From an uncultured Ruminococcus sp. (GTDB taxonomy: Bacteria; Bacillota; Clostridia; Oscillospirales; Ruminococcaceae), in assembly GCA_934474025.1 (NCBI GenBank), contig CAKSMF010000001.1:124001-188000 (forward strand): a stretch of 64,000 nucleotides of DNA, read 5' to 3'. This document shows positions 26,632 to 33,092 of this stretch, in pieces. The notes beneath the pieces were generated by a model that saw only the letters and a program-made list of their open reading frames with translations, was not told the DNA's origin and did no database searches. The translations under genes were made by a program, and so were the position numbers. Positions within the stretch are counted from its first letter, which is position 1. Each line of letters starts with the position of its first letter.

Positions 26632-27819
26632 ATGTTATTTTCACTTGCAATCATATTTATTATGGGATTCTTTATGGCGGATATTTTCAGCCGTTTAAAA
26701 CTTCCACGTATCATAGGAATGATTATTACAGGAATAATAATTGGTTCTTATGTTCTTGATTTGCTTGACCCGTCAATACTTGGAATATCTTCAGAATTGC
26801 GACAGATTGCACTTATAATAATACTTATTAAAGCAGGACTTTCGCTTAACTTATCTGATTTGAAGAAAGTAGGCAGACCAGCGGTTATGATGTCATTTGT
26901 TCCGGCAAGCTTTGAAATCATAGGATATGTAATATTTGCCCCTTTGCTTTTAGGAACTACACGGCTTGAATCAGCTATAATGGGAGCAGTTATGGGAGCA
27001 GTTTCTCCGGCGGTAGTAGTTCCACGAATGGTTAATCTTATGGAAAAAAAAAGAGGAACAGAAAAAAGTATTCCGCAAATGATACTTGCAGGAGCGTCTT
27101 GTGATGATATTTTTGTAATTGTACTTTTTTCAACATTTGTCACTATGGCACAAGGCGGAAAAGTAAATATTTCGGATTTTCTTGACATACCTGTGTCAAT
27201 TGTTTCAGGAATTGTTATCGGAATAGTTGCTGGATTAGTTCTTAATATAATTTTTAAGTTTCAGAAAGACACTATTATAAAAACTGTACTTATGATTTCA
27301 GTTGCATTTTTGCTTATGGCAACAGAAAGTTTTCTGAAAAAATACATAGCGGTTTCCGGATTGATTGCTGTTGTTGTAATGTCATGCGTTATAAAATTAA
27401 AGGGACATTCAGAAGAACTTTCAGGGAAATTCGGAAAATTATGGATTGTTGCTGAAGTAATGTTATTTGTATTGGTAGGAGCTGTTGTGGATATAAGTTA
27501 TACAATGACTGCCGGAATAAATACTATTATAATGATTTTTGTAGCTTTGATGTTCCGTGCAGTTGGTGTAGTTATATGTACAGCGGGAACTTCACTGAAT
27601 ATAAAAGAACGTCTTTTCTGCGTTATTGCATATCTTCCGAAAGCTACAGTACAGGCATCTATAGGTTCAGTGCCTCTTGCTATGGGGCTTTCGTGCGGAA
27701 AGATTGTACTTTCAATTGCAGTAGTAGGCATAATTATAACTGCACCTTTAGGGGCAATAGGAATAGATTATACAAGCAAGTATTTTCTTGAAAAAGAAAA
27801 AACTGCTACTCTAAAGTAA
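26632..27819 (+). CDS. Cation:proton antiporter (CPA family)
   Basis: 395 residues with about 11-12 hydrophobic segments. The first residues (MLFSLAIIFIMGFFMADIFSRLKLPRIIGMIITGIIIG) match the start of CPA-type Na+/H+ or K+/H+ exchangers, and GASCDDIFVIVLFSTF carries the paired acidic residues expected for ion binding. No C-terminal TrkA-N or USP domain is present, so it is the short form. It likely contributes to ion and pH homeostasis. ACGGAGG lies upstream of the ATG. Ion specificity cannot be read. Confidence 0.85.
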   Translation: MLFSLAIIFIMGFFMADIFSRLKLPRIIGMIITGIIIGSYVLDLLDPSILGISSELRQIALIIILIKAGLSLNLSDLKKVGRPAVMMSFVPASFEIIGYVIFAPLLLGTTRLESAIMGAVMGAVSPAVVVPRMVNLMEKKRGTEKSIPQMILAGASCDDIFVIVLFSTFVTMAQGGKVNISDFLDIPVSIVSGIVIGIVAGLVLNIIFKFQKDTIIKTVLMISVAFLLMATESFLKKYIAVSGLIAVVVMSCVIKLKGHSEELSGKFGKLWIVAEVMLFVLVGAVVDISYTMTAGINTIIMIFVALMFRAVGVVICTAGTSLNIKERLFCVIAYLPKATVQASIGSVPLAMGLSCGKIVLSIAVVGIIITAPLGAIGIDYTSKYFLEKEKTATLK

Positions 27820-27832
27820 CAGTTTTTTATAA
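27799..27832. terminator. Terminator between convergent genes
   Basis: AAAACTG..TACT pairs with AGTAACAGTTTT and is followed by a T-run. It overlaps the antiporter stop codon and can serve both strands. Confidence 0.75.
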
Positions 27833-28459
27833 TCAGAATAATGATGTGCTGAACAAATCTGTTATACCGCTTTCATCTTTATATGTAGAAAGTTTCCAGT
27901 CATCGCCTTTGACTTTGGCAACGTATAACCATGAAGTTGTAGAATCCTTGTCTTTTTTGCCTTTTATAGTGATTTCGGCTTTAACTTTGTAAACTTTCTG
28001 GACTTCTGCATCAAAATTATCATCAAAATCTTCTTCAATGTCATCAAATTCATCATCATCAGCTTTTTTCTTATCAACGAACTTTACAGAAAACTTTATA
28101 TTTTTTCCGTATTTGTCTTCCAGTTCTTCAATAGCGTTATCAAAACCGTCATTCATTGTATCAATAACATCGTCCCAGTCCTTATCATACTTTTTGAATT
28201 GCTTTTTAACTTCTTTCAGCTTTTTTTCTGGAACAACAGCAGAGAATACTTCTTCAAAATCGCTGTTATTGATACCTTTTATAAATTGGTTGATAGGTTT
28301 TTTGTAACCTCCTCCAAATGAAGAAAAAATTAATACCAGAACTACGATAGCTATTACTGCTATACCGCCTATTGCCAAAACTTTTTTGTTACCTTTTTTC
28401 TGACAATCGCAAACCGCACCATCAGCTAATTCTTTTCCGCAATTTGGGCAAAATGACAT
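27833..28459 (-). CDS. Zinc-ribbon, single-pass membrane protein of unknown function
   Basis: 208 residues. The N-terminal MSFCPNCGKELADGAVCDC is a zinc-ribbon, followed by a membrane helix (VLAIGGIAVIAIVVLVLIFSSF, about 28-49). The rest is a lysine/aspartate-rich extracytoplasmic domain with a segment of NSDFEEVFSAVVPEKKLKE and an acidic stretch DEFDDIEEDFDDNFDAE. A DUF4878-like or lumazine-binding-like extracellular fold is possible but not shown. Promoter on the minus strand at 28493-28521 and AGGAGG before the ATG. Function unknown. Confidence 0.72.
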   Translation of the reverse strand: MSFCPNCGKELADGAVCDCQKKGNKKVLAIGGIAVIAIVVLVLIFSSFGGGYKKPINQFIKGINNSDFEEVFSAVVPEKKLKEVKKQFKKYDKDWDDVIDTMNDGFDNAIEELEDKYGKNIKFSVKFVDKKKADDDEFDDIEEDFDDNFDAEVQKVYKVKAEITIKGKKDKDSTTSWLYVAKVKGDDWKLSTYKDESGITDLFSTSLF

Positions 28460-28492
28460 ATAAACTCCTCCTAATAAAAAAATAACATATTT

Positions 28493-28521
28493 ATTTTATC
28501 ACATAAACATCACATTGTCAA
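28493..28521 (-). promoter_or_regulatory. Promoter of the zinc-ribbon membrane gene
   Basis: Minus-strand TTGACA (28516-28521), a 17-bp spacer and TAAAAT (28493-28498). Confidence 0.7.
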
Positions 28522-28614
28522 GCAAATAACGGAATAATATTACAAAAAGGCTTATAATTCGGCAAATTAAACAAAATTCATTAAATTGATAATTTATAGC
28601 AAATTAGTTTATTA

Positions 28615-28643
28615 TTGACAAATCTGACCTTATATGATATTCT
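28615..28643 (+). promoter_or_regulatory. Promoter of the C39-like peptidase gene
   Basis: TTGACA (28615-28620), 17 bp, TATTCT (28638-28643). It shows that the in-frame TTG inside the -35 cannot be the start and supports the ATG at 28678. Confidence 0.7.
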
Positions 28644-28677
28644 TTACTATATTAATTTTGGAAAGGATTTTTTTCTA

Positions 28678-29028
28678 ATGAATTATATTCATGAACCGAC
28701 TGATTTACAATGCGGACAGGCAGTGCTTGCAATGGTACTTGAAAAAACAGTCGATGAAATTGTTACCTATTTAAATAATGAAAAAGAAACTACACTTAAA
28801 GAAATGAAACAGACTTTCAGAGCATTCGGAGTGGAAATATCTGATACAAGAATTCAAGTATACAATAAAGAAGAATTACCCGAAATGTGCCTTTTAAGTC
28901 TCGAAACGCCACGGTGTTGGCATTGGTCATTGTATTGTAATGGTGTTTTTTATGACCCTGAACATGGTGTTATGAATGACTTTCCAATATCTGAACGCCG
29001 TTATTACTGGAAACTATATAAAAAATAA
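28678..29028 (+). CDS. Small C39-like (papain-fold) cysteine peptidase
   Basis: 116 residues from the ATG at 28678, with GGAAAGGA upstream. The motif DLQCGQAVLAMVL places a candidate catalytic cysteine at residue 12, and RCWHWSLYCNGVFYDPEHGV supplies the histidine and an Asp/Pro block, as in C39 peptidases and related papain-fold proteins. No signal peptide, membrane helices or ABC domains are attached, so it is not a full bacteriocin transporter. Substrate unknown; no small leader-peptide gene was found nearby. It is the last chromosomal gene before the integrated element. Confidence 0.72.
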   Translation: MNYIHEPTDLQCGQAVLAMVLEKTVDEIVTYLNNEKETTLKEMKQTFRAFGVEISDTRIQVYNKEELPEMCLLSLETPRCWHWSLYCNGVFYDPEHGVMNDFPISERRYYWKLYKK

Positions 29029-29050
29029 TCCTCCGACTAATCGAAGGATT
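29027..29050 (+). terminator. Possible terminator of the peptidase gene
   Basis: ATCCTCCGA and TCGAAGGAT pair across CTAA with one mismatch. Only a short T tract follows, so strength is uncertain. Confidence 0.45.
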
Positions 29051-29099
29051 TGGTGGAGCATAGGGGACTTGAACCCCTGACTTCCACACTGCCAGTGTG
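29051..29099. repeat. attL: 49-bp copy of the tRNA-Ala 3' half
   Basis: Identical to 36173-36221. It begins exactly at the tRNA CCA end and stops in the anticodon arm. It is only a tRNA fragment, the remnant of the original target. Confidence 0.92.
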
Positions 29100-29184
29100 A
29101 GAAAACACCTTTTTGAGATATGTTCAACTGGATAATCCTTAATTTTTGGTAATGAATTTTTTTGATTTTTTGTTTTTTATGAAT

Positions 29185-29208
29185 AATAATGGTCAAATAA
29201 TGGACAAG
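29185..29208 (+). repeat. Tandem 11-bp unit, left copy
   Basis: Two adjacent copies of AATAATGG(A/T)CA followed by AG. The same 24-bp array, with one difference, recurs at 32432-32455. It lies 85 bp inside attL, so it could be an integrase arm site or a replication iteron. Confidence 0.6.
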
Positions 29209-29263
29209 CTAAAACAATATGATAAATTTTCGACTTTTTATTTTATCAATGATATTTTAAAAT

Positions 29264-29304
29264 AATCAAGTTCAATTGACTTGAATTTTGATTCATTGTA
29301 TAAT
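29264..29304 (+). promoter_or_regulatory. Left-operon promoter with overlapping operator-like palindrome
   Basis: TTGACT (29276-29281), 17 bp, TATAAT (29299-29304). An inverted repeat with arms AATCAA-TTCAA and TTGAA-TTGATT (29264-29293) overlaps the -35, so the operon is probably regulated by a DNA-binding protein. Confidence 0.65.
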
Positions 29305-29353
29305 TGTAATATACATAATCTTATGAAATAGTATTTCAAAGGAGAATATAACA

Positions 29354-29833
29354 ATGTATGAAATGAATATAAAACAAATACATGATTCAATAATGAATTT
29401 TATTTTTGACCATGAAAACATTGATGTATTTAATAAGGAAGATGAAGAAAGATTAAATGCATTAGAAGAACGAATAAATAATATAATGGCACTTGACGAA
29501 AGATTTAAAAATAGTTTTATTAATGATATGCAGATTGCATTTAATTATGCTTCATACAATGGATTTGAGAACGGTTTACAAATTGGGCTTAGTCTATTAA
29601 AAAATCTTCTTACATCTGAACTGCCAGAAATTCATATTGTAAAACACGAACCGGACAGAACTGAAAGAAGATGTCCAGTAATTTGTAATGAATCAGATAC
29701 GGAGCAGGCATTTACTGATTATGTAAAAAAATGTTGTGTATTTTTAAGTGAAAGTCAAATGTGCAGAATACAAGGCAGAATAGAAGAAATGATTACTGAT
29801 AATGTAAAAAGACTTGTTAAAGACTTATTTTAA
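29354..29833 (+). CDS. Small phage-related protein, DUF6809-like
   Basis: 159 residues, mostly alpha-helical by composition, beginning MYEMNIKQIHDSIMNFIFDHENIDVF. The middle has ERLNALEERINNIMALDERFKNSF and FNYASYNGFENGLQIGLSLLKNLLTSE, which resembles small helical proteins (DUF6809-like) common on Firmicutes phages and elements; this family link is tentative. No signal or membrane segment. It is the first gene of the element, and the terminase-like gene starts 10 bp after its stop, so they are co-transcribed. Confidence 0.6.
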   Translation: MYEMNIKQIHDSIMNFIFDHENIDVFNKEDEERLNALEERINNIMALDERFKNSFINDMQIAFNYASYNGFENGLQIGLSLLKNLLTSELPEIHIVKHEPDRTERRCPVICNESDTEQAFTDYVKKCCVFLSESQMCRIQGRIEEMITDNVKRLVKDLF

Positions 29834-29843
29834 GAGGGAGAAT

Positions 29844-30389
29844 ATGGGAAAACATATAAGAAAGCATTATGCTATTGATAAATTATCGCCTGAAATAAAA
29901 GAAATTGTTGATGAAATGATAAAATCTAATTCTACATATCAAGAAATCGTTGATTATATAAAGAGTACTGGAAATAATATATCAAAATCAGCCGTACAAC
30001 GTTATGCTTCAAACCTTATAGAATCACTGCATACACTTAGAATGATACAAGAAAACTTTAGTGCCATTATGGAAGAAACCGAAAAATACAAGAATATTGA
30101 TTTTACAGAACCTCTTACAAGACTTTTATGCAACCGATTATTAGAACAGATTAATAGTCTTTCAGATGAACAGATACAGGCAATAGACACTGAAACATTA
30201 ATAAAAAATACAATTGCTTTAACAAGAGCAGTAGCTTATAAAAGAAATGTTGATGCAAAAACAAACACCGCAATTGAAAATGGTACAGAGCAATTCAATG
30301 AAATTTTCTTTCAGGCATTGGCTGATGATAAACCGAGACTTTATAAAGAACTTAAAAAGTTTCTTAATGATAATTTTAGGAGCATTTAA
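29844..30389 (+). CDS. Mu gp27-like (DUF3486) putative small terminase subunit
   Basis: 181 residues from the ATG at 29844, preceded by AGAGGGAGA; the longer frame overlaps the previous gene. The N-terminus is basic (MGKHIRKHYAIDKLSPEIKEIVDEMI) and leads to a helix-turn-helix with STYQEIVDYIKSTGNNISKSAVQRYASNL, the pattern of phage Mu gp27/DUF3486. The rest is helical. Mu gp27 is regarded as the small terminase that marks DNA for packaging. No large terminase accompanies it here, which is what a satellite that redirects a helper phage's packaging motor would show. Family call moderate; packaging role inferred. Confidence 0.65.
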   Translation: MGKHIRKHYAIDKLSPEIKEIVDEMIKSNSTYQEIVDYIKSTGNNISKSAVQRYASNLIESLHTLRMIQENFSAIMEETEKYKNIDFTEPLTRLLCNRLLEQINSLSDEQIQAIDTETLIKNTIALTRAVAYKRNVDAKTNTAIENGTEQFNEIFFQALADDKPRLYKELKKFLNDNFRSI

Positions 30390-30582
30390 TTAATATTTAA
30401 AACGTCTTAAATTCACATAAAAGTTGTAAAAAAGTTGTTTCCGAAAAAATTCTATAAAATTCTTCAAATCCCAAGAAAAATTCTGCAAAGTACGCTTAAA
30501 TCCCTTTATTATTCGTTATATTTCGTGAAATCTCATTCATATATTTTATATGGTATATTGGTACATTTTAAATGAACTTTAT

Positions 30583-30616
30583 AATTTTTCCGTCTTTGAG
30601 CAGGCGGAAATTTTTC
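30583..30616 (+). terminator. Terminator-like hairpin after the left operon
   Basis: TTTCCG(T)CT pairs with AG(G)CGGAAA and is followed by TTTTTCTATTT, about 190 bp after the terminase-like gene. Confidence 0.6.
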
Positions 30617-30763
30617 TATTTATCGCTTTAAAGTGGTGAATACATAGCATTATTCATGTGAATACTTAATATTTTTATTTTCTTTTCAACAAAAAAATGC
30701 ACTTTTCAACTATTCCTTTTTCGACCGCTTCTTGACCGTTTTTAAATTCCTTTTGACCTGCTC

Positions 30764-30891
30764 AATGTGTTGTTGGGTTCTTTTCCAACACCAACATTCT
30801 GACATAACGTTTCGTTCAGATGTCACAACGGAAAATTCCGTTTTCATAGTATTTCCTAGTAATAGGGAAATAGAACGGCTCAAAATTGAGC
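30764..30891. repeat. Array of five consecutive inverted repeats
   Basis: Hairpin 1 at 30764-30798 (AATGTGTTGTTGG arm, one bulge and one mismatch). Hairpin 2 at 30800-30825 (TGACATAACG paired with CGTT and ATGTCA, 3-nt bulge). Hairpin 3 at 30827-30842 (AACGGAA/TTCCGTT). Hairpin 4 at 30851-30871 (ATTTCC/GGAAAT). Hairpin 5 at 30878-30891 (GCTCAA/TTGAGC). Spacers between them are 0-9 nt. Confidence 0.75.
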
Positions 30892-31485
30892 TTAATTTTC
30901 ATTTAGGGAGAATTTTATTCATGAAATACATTAGTTAGGTGGCGAAGCGTTTTATATTTTCATTTTTCAGAGGTAGGGGGGACTATAACAAAGAACGAAC
31001 AAAGAGACCAGCAAGAAATTTGTGCAGTGACGTGTTGAAGTCCTCTTGTATATATTAAATGGGTCATATCCCCCGTTTATTCAACTGCTACTTAACCGCT
31101 GAACCTGCTCCAGAAAAAATTTTTATACCAATGAAAAAAATTTTTTGAATAGCATGAATTTAATGAATTTAATGAAGATAATATTAAAAAGGCTGTATTT
31201 CGGCATTTTTGGGATATGAAAAAACTTGAAGATAATATGAAGAAAATGAATAAATTCATGAAAAAAATATAAAGCAAGTATTATCTTCATATTTTTTCAT
31301 ATTCTTTCATGAATTTAAATTTTTCGCTATTTATAGGCAAATTATTAAAAATATAGTTATTTTCTTCAAATAAATTCATATTTAGGAATGAATTAAAAAA
31401 CCACGTAATATAGGCAAAAAATATATCATTCAGTATTATATTCATTAAATTCATACAAAATCAGAAAATAAAAATAAAAAAATAT

Positions 31486-31516
31486 CCGCCCGACGTACTG
31501 CCGAGCGGATTTTTCT
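31486..31516 (-). terminator. Terminator of the repressor gene
   Basis: ATCCGC..CG pairs with CG.GCGGAT, with T-rich flanks on both sides, just after the minus-strand repressor stop. Confidence 0.75.
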
Positions 31517-31528
31517 TTTATCGGTATG

Positions 31529-31975
31529 TTATGCACAAGATGTTTCGCCGTTTTCTTTAGCCTGCTCTTCCTGATTCAGAGTGTCTTCAATGTCTCCAAG
31601 ACGTTCAACGTGTCTTTTCTTTGGAGGTTCTTCAGCATTTTGTTTTTCCAATAGACTTGACATAAAGTCAATAATAGCTTGCTGTATATTTTCTGGTAGT
31701 TGTCCATACATTTCAATAACGTCCATTGTATTTGAATTTTCATTTATCTTACTAATGATATCTTCAAAAGAAGTTAAAGAATTATTACGTTCTAAAAGAT
31801 AATCTGTAGTTACTCCGTAAAAGTCCGCAAGTTTTTCAATAACGCTTATTTTTGGTTCACGTTCTCCGTATTCATATGTTAAATATGCACGTTCGGAAAT
31901 ACCTGTTTTTTCACAAAGTTCCCTTTTGGTAAGTCCTTTTGATTCTCTCAATCTTTTTAAATTATCTTTAAGCAT
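31529..31975 (-). CDS. XRE/Cro-CI family repressor of the element
   Basis: 148 residues from the ATG at 31975; a GTG at 31984 lies inside the AGGAGGTG ribosome-binding site and is unlikely. Residues 1-60 are an HTH_3 domain (LKRLRESKGLTKRELCEKTGISERAYLTYEYGEREPKISVIEKLADFYGVTTDYLL). The rest is charged and contains DVIEMYGQLPENIQQAIIDFMSSLLEK; no RecA-cleavage or peptidase motif is seen. It should bind the repeated operators at 31998-32170 and keep the element silent. Its promoter overlaps one operator, so it probably autoregulates. Confidence 0.85.
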   Translation of the reverse strand: MLKDNLKRLRESKGLTKRELCEKTGISERAYLTYEYGEREPKISVIEKLADFYGVTTDYLLERNNSLTSFEDIISKINENSNTMDVIEMYGQLPENIQQAIIDFMSSLLEKQNAEEPPKKRHVERLGDIEDTLNQEEQAKENGETSCA

Positions 31976-31995
31976 TTCGTTCACCTCCTGTATTT

Positions 31996-32024
31996 ATTAT
32001 ACGCTAATTTGTGTATATTGTCAA
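31996..32024 (-). promoter_or_regulatory. Repressor promoter
   Basis: Minus-strand TTGACA (32019-32024), 17 bp, TATAAT (31996-32001). The first operator copy fills the spacer. Confidence 0.8.
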
Positions 32025-32170
32025 TTAAATTTTTTCGTGTATCATTTATATTTACGCAATTTTGTGTATATTAAATATAACAAATCACGCAAGTTTGTGT
32101 ATTTTAACTATTGACTTTATACGCAAATTAACATATAATGTAAGAGTGATAGACGCAAAAAAGCGTATAT
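31998..32170. promoter_or_regulatory. Operator array between divergent promoters
   Basis: Three similar sites, consensus near TACGCAADTTTGTGTATA, at 31998-32017, 32051-32070 and 32084-32103, plus a partial site inside the rightward promoter (32118-32136) and an ACGC-A6-GCGT palindrome at 32152-32166. This is a lambda-like switch region. Confidence 0.75.
32111..32139 (+). promoter_or_regulatory. Rightward early promoter
   Basis: TTGACT (32111-32116), 17 bp, TATAAT (32134-32139), with an operator half-site in the spacer. It drives the small early genes and probably the primase. Confidence 0.75.
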
Positions 32171-32200
32171 TCATATTAAAAATTGAAAGAAGGTGATAAA

Positions 32201-32377
32201 ATGGAAAAATCAGAAAAATATACTCCCAATGACTTTCAAAAGCTATATAACAATTTGTCATTAATGGATAGATTATCTATTGATTCTACAATACAAATGA
32301 GTTTTTTTCTTTTTCAAAGAATGTCTCAAATGATTATGACACAGCAAAATCAAAAGAAGCAGGATAAAAAGGACTGA
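32201..32377 (+). CDS. Small early protein of the element
   Basis: 58 residues from the ATG at 32201, with GAAGGTG upstream. Starts MEKSEKYTPNDFQKLYNNLSLMDRLSIDSTIQ and ends in a charged, glutamine/lysine-rich tail. No recognisable domain. It is the first gene after the rightward promoter, the position where Cro-like, excisionase or activator proteins often lie, but it shows no clear helix-turn-helix. Function unknown. Confidence 0.6.
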   Translation: MEKSEKYTPNDFQKLYNNLSLMDRLSIDSTIQMSFFLFQRMSQMIMTQQNQKKQDKKD

Positions 32378-32395
32378 TAGAAGAAATTATAACAC

Positions 32396-32438
32396 TTCAG
32401 AACGCTTGAGAACAGAATACATTTTTTGAAAAATAATG
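32396..32438 (+). repeat. 43-bp direct repeat, copy 1
   Basis: Begins TTCAGAACG and ends TTGAAAAATAATG; matches 32741-32783 with three differences. Each copy follows or ends a small early gene and precedes the next one. Confidence 0.8.
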
Positions 32439-32455
32439 GACAAATAATGGACAAG
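32432..32455 (+). repeat. Tandem 11-bp unit, right copy
   Basis: Two copies of AATAATGGACA plus AG, 23 of 24 bases identical to 29185-29208 near attL. Confidence 0.6.
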
Positions 32456-32505
32456 TAGCAGAAGTGACGGAGCAGGAGCAGTATAAAATGAAAGGTGGTG
32501 AGAGT

Positions 32506-32754
32506 ATGAAAAGGTACTGGGAATACATGAAAGAGTATCAGGAAAAGACCAAGGACACTAAAGCAGGAGACAGAATAGCAATACCAGAAATATGGATAGG
32601 CTTTAAATTTCTTGACGATAACGGCATTGACAAACCGTGGCAGCCAGAAGAAAAAGAAAAGCTGAAAAAGGTATTGAATAGATATGACCCTGCGGAACGT
32701 ACACTGTTTGTACGTGCAATACAAGGGACGTTTGATGCAGTTCAGAACGTTTGA
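32506..32754 (+). CDS. Small early protein of the element
   Basis: 82 residues from the ATG at 32506 with AAAGGTGGTGAG upstream; the frame extends further but without a good ribosome-binding site. Sequence starts MKRYWEYMKEYQEKTKDTKAGDRIAIPEIWIGFKFLDDNGID and has KPWQPEEKEKLKKVLNRYDPAERTLFVRAIQGTFD. Soluble and charged, no domain recognised. Its 3' end lies within copy 2 of the 43-bp repeat. Probably an early accessory protein. Confidence 0.6.
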   Translation: MKRYWEYMKEYQEKTKDTKAGDRIAIPEIWIGFKFLDDNGIDKPWQPEEKEKLKKVLNRYDPAERTLFVRAIQGTFDAVQNV

Positions 32755-32783
32755 GAACTGAATAGATTTTTTGAAAAATAATG
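32741..32783 (+). repeat. 43-bp direct repeat, copy 2
   Basis: Three differences from 32396-32438. It includes the last codons of the preceding small gene. Confidence 0.8.
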
Positions 32784-32820
32784 TAAAAGTATTAAAGTGA
32801 AGAAAAAAGGAGGAGAAATA

Positions 32821-33024
32821 ATGGAAAACAAATCAATGTTTGTTGAAAAGCTTGGTGACCTTCTTGTGATGTACTCTAGAGAACGCATAATAAACATGAA
32901 GTACATCAAAGATAACTATCACGAATGGGTTATAATTGAATACGTTGATAATACTATTCGTGTTGATGTTACAGGTGATTCATGTATAGCAATTATGCAT
33001 GACATCTATAAAGCAATGTTATAA
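32821..33024 (+). CDS. Small early protein of the element
   Basis: 67 residues from the ATG at 32821 with AAAGGAGGAGAA, a near-perfect ribosome-binding site. Reads MENKSMFVEKLGDLLVMYSRERIINMKYIKDNYHEWVIIEY, then DNTIRVDVTGDSCIAIMHDIYKAML. A compact alpha/beta protein with no named family. It lies 68 bp before the primase-like gene and is probably transcribed with it. Confidence 0.62.
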   Translation: MENKSMFVEKLGDLLVMYSRERIINMKYIKDNYHEWVIIEYVDNTIRVDVTGDSCIAIMHDIYKAML

Positions 33025-33092
33025 AGCCATGTGTTAAGATATCAATTAAGCAGGCATAAAAATGTCTGCTTTTAATTTTAGGAGGTAAAATA

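Larger units (their letters stand above)
30390..31485. other. 1.1-kb non-coding, highly structured region of the element
   Basis: No credible gene on either strand. It contains a terminator-like hairpin at 30583-30616, then five consecutive hairpins at 30764-30891. A G-rich tract near 30976 can pair with AGTCCTC near 31040, and an AT-rich part (31140-31460) is full of TTCAT and ATTCATGAATT palindromes. An open stretch near 31150-31270 lacks a start. The region could be a replication origin, a non-coding RNA or a decayed gene segment. Confidence 0.6.

Noticed and set aside
29051..29100. A second tRNA-Ala gene
   Set aside because: Only the 3' half is present; the sequence diverges in the anticodon arm and the D and acceptor 5' parts are missing. 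It is the att remnant.
30764..30891. CRISPR array
   Set aside because: The repeats are inverted pairs of different sequence, not direct repeats with spacers, and there are no cas genes.
31150..31272. A gene encoding a peptide ending MKKLEDNMKKMNKFMKKI
   Set aside because: It has no ATG, GTG or TTG with a ribosome-binding site near its beginning, and an upstream stop. At most a decayed fragment.
30390..31485. Retron or group II intron
   Set aside because: No reverse transcriptase gene occurs in the element and no msr/msd or intron domain V pattern was recognised.
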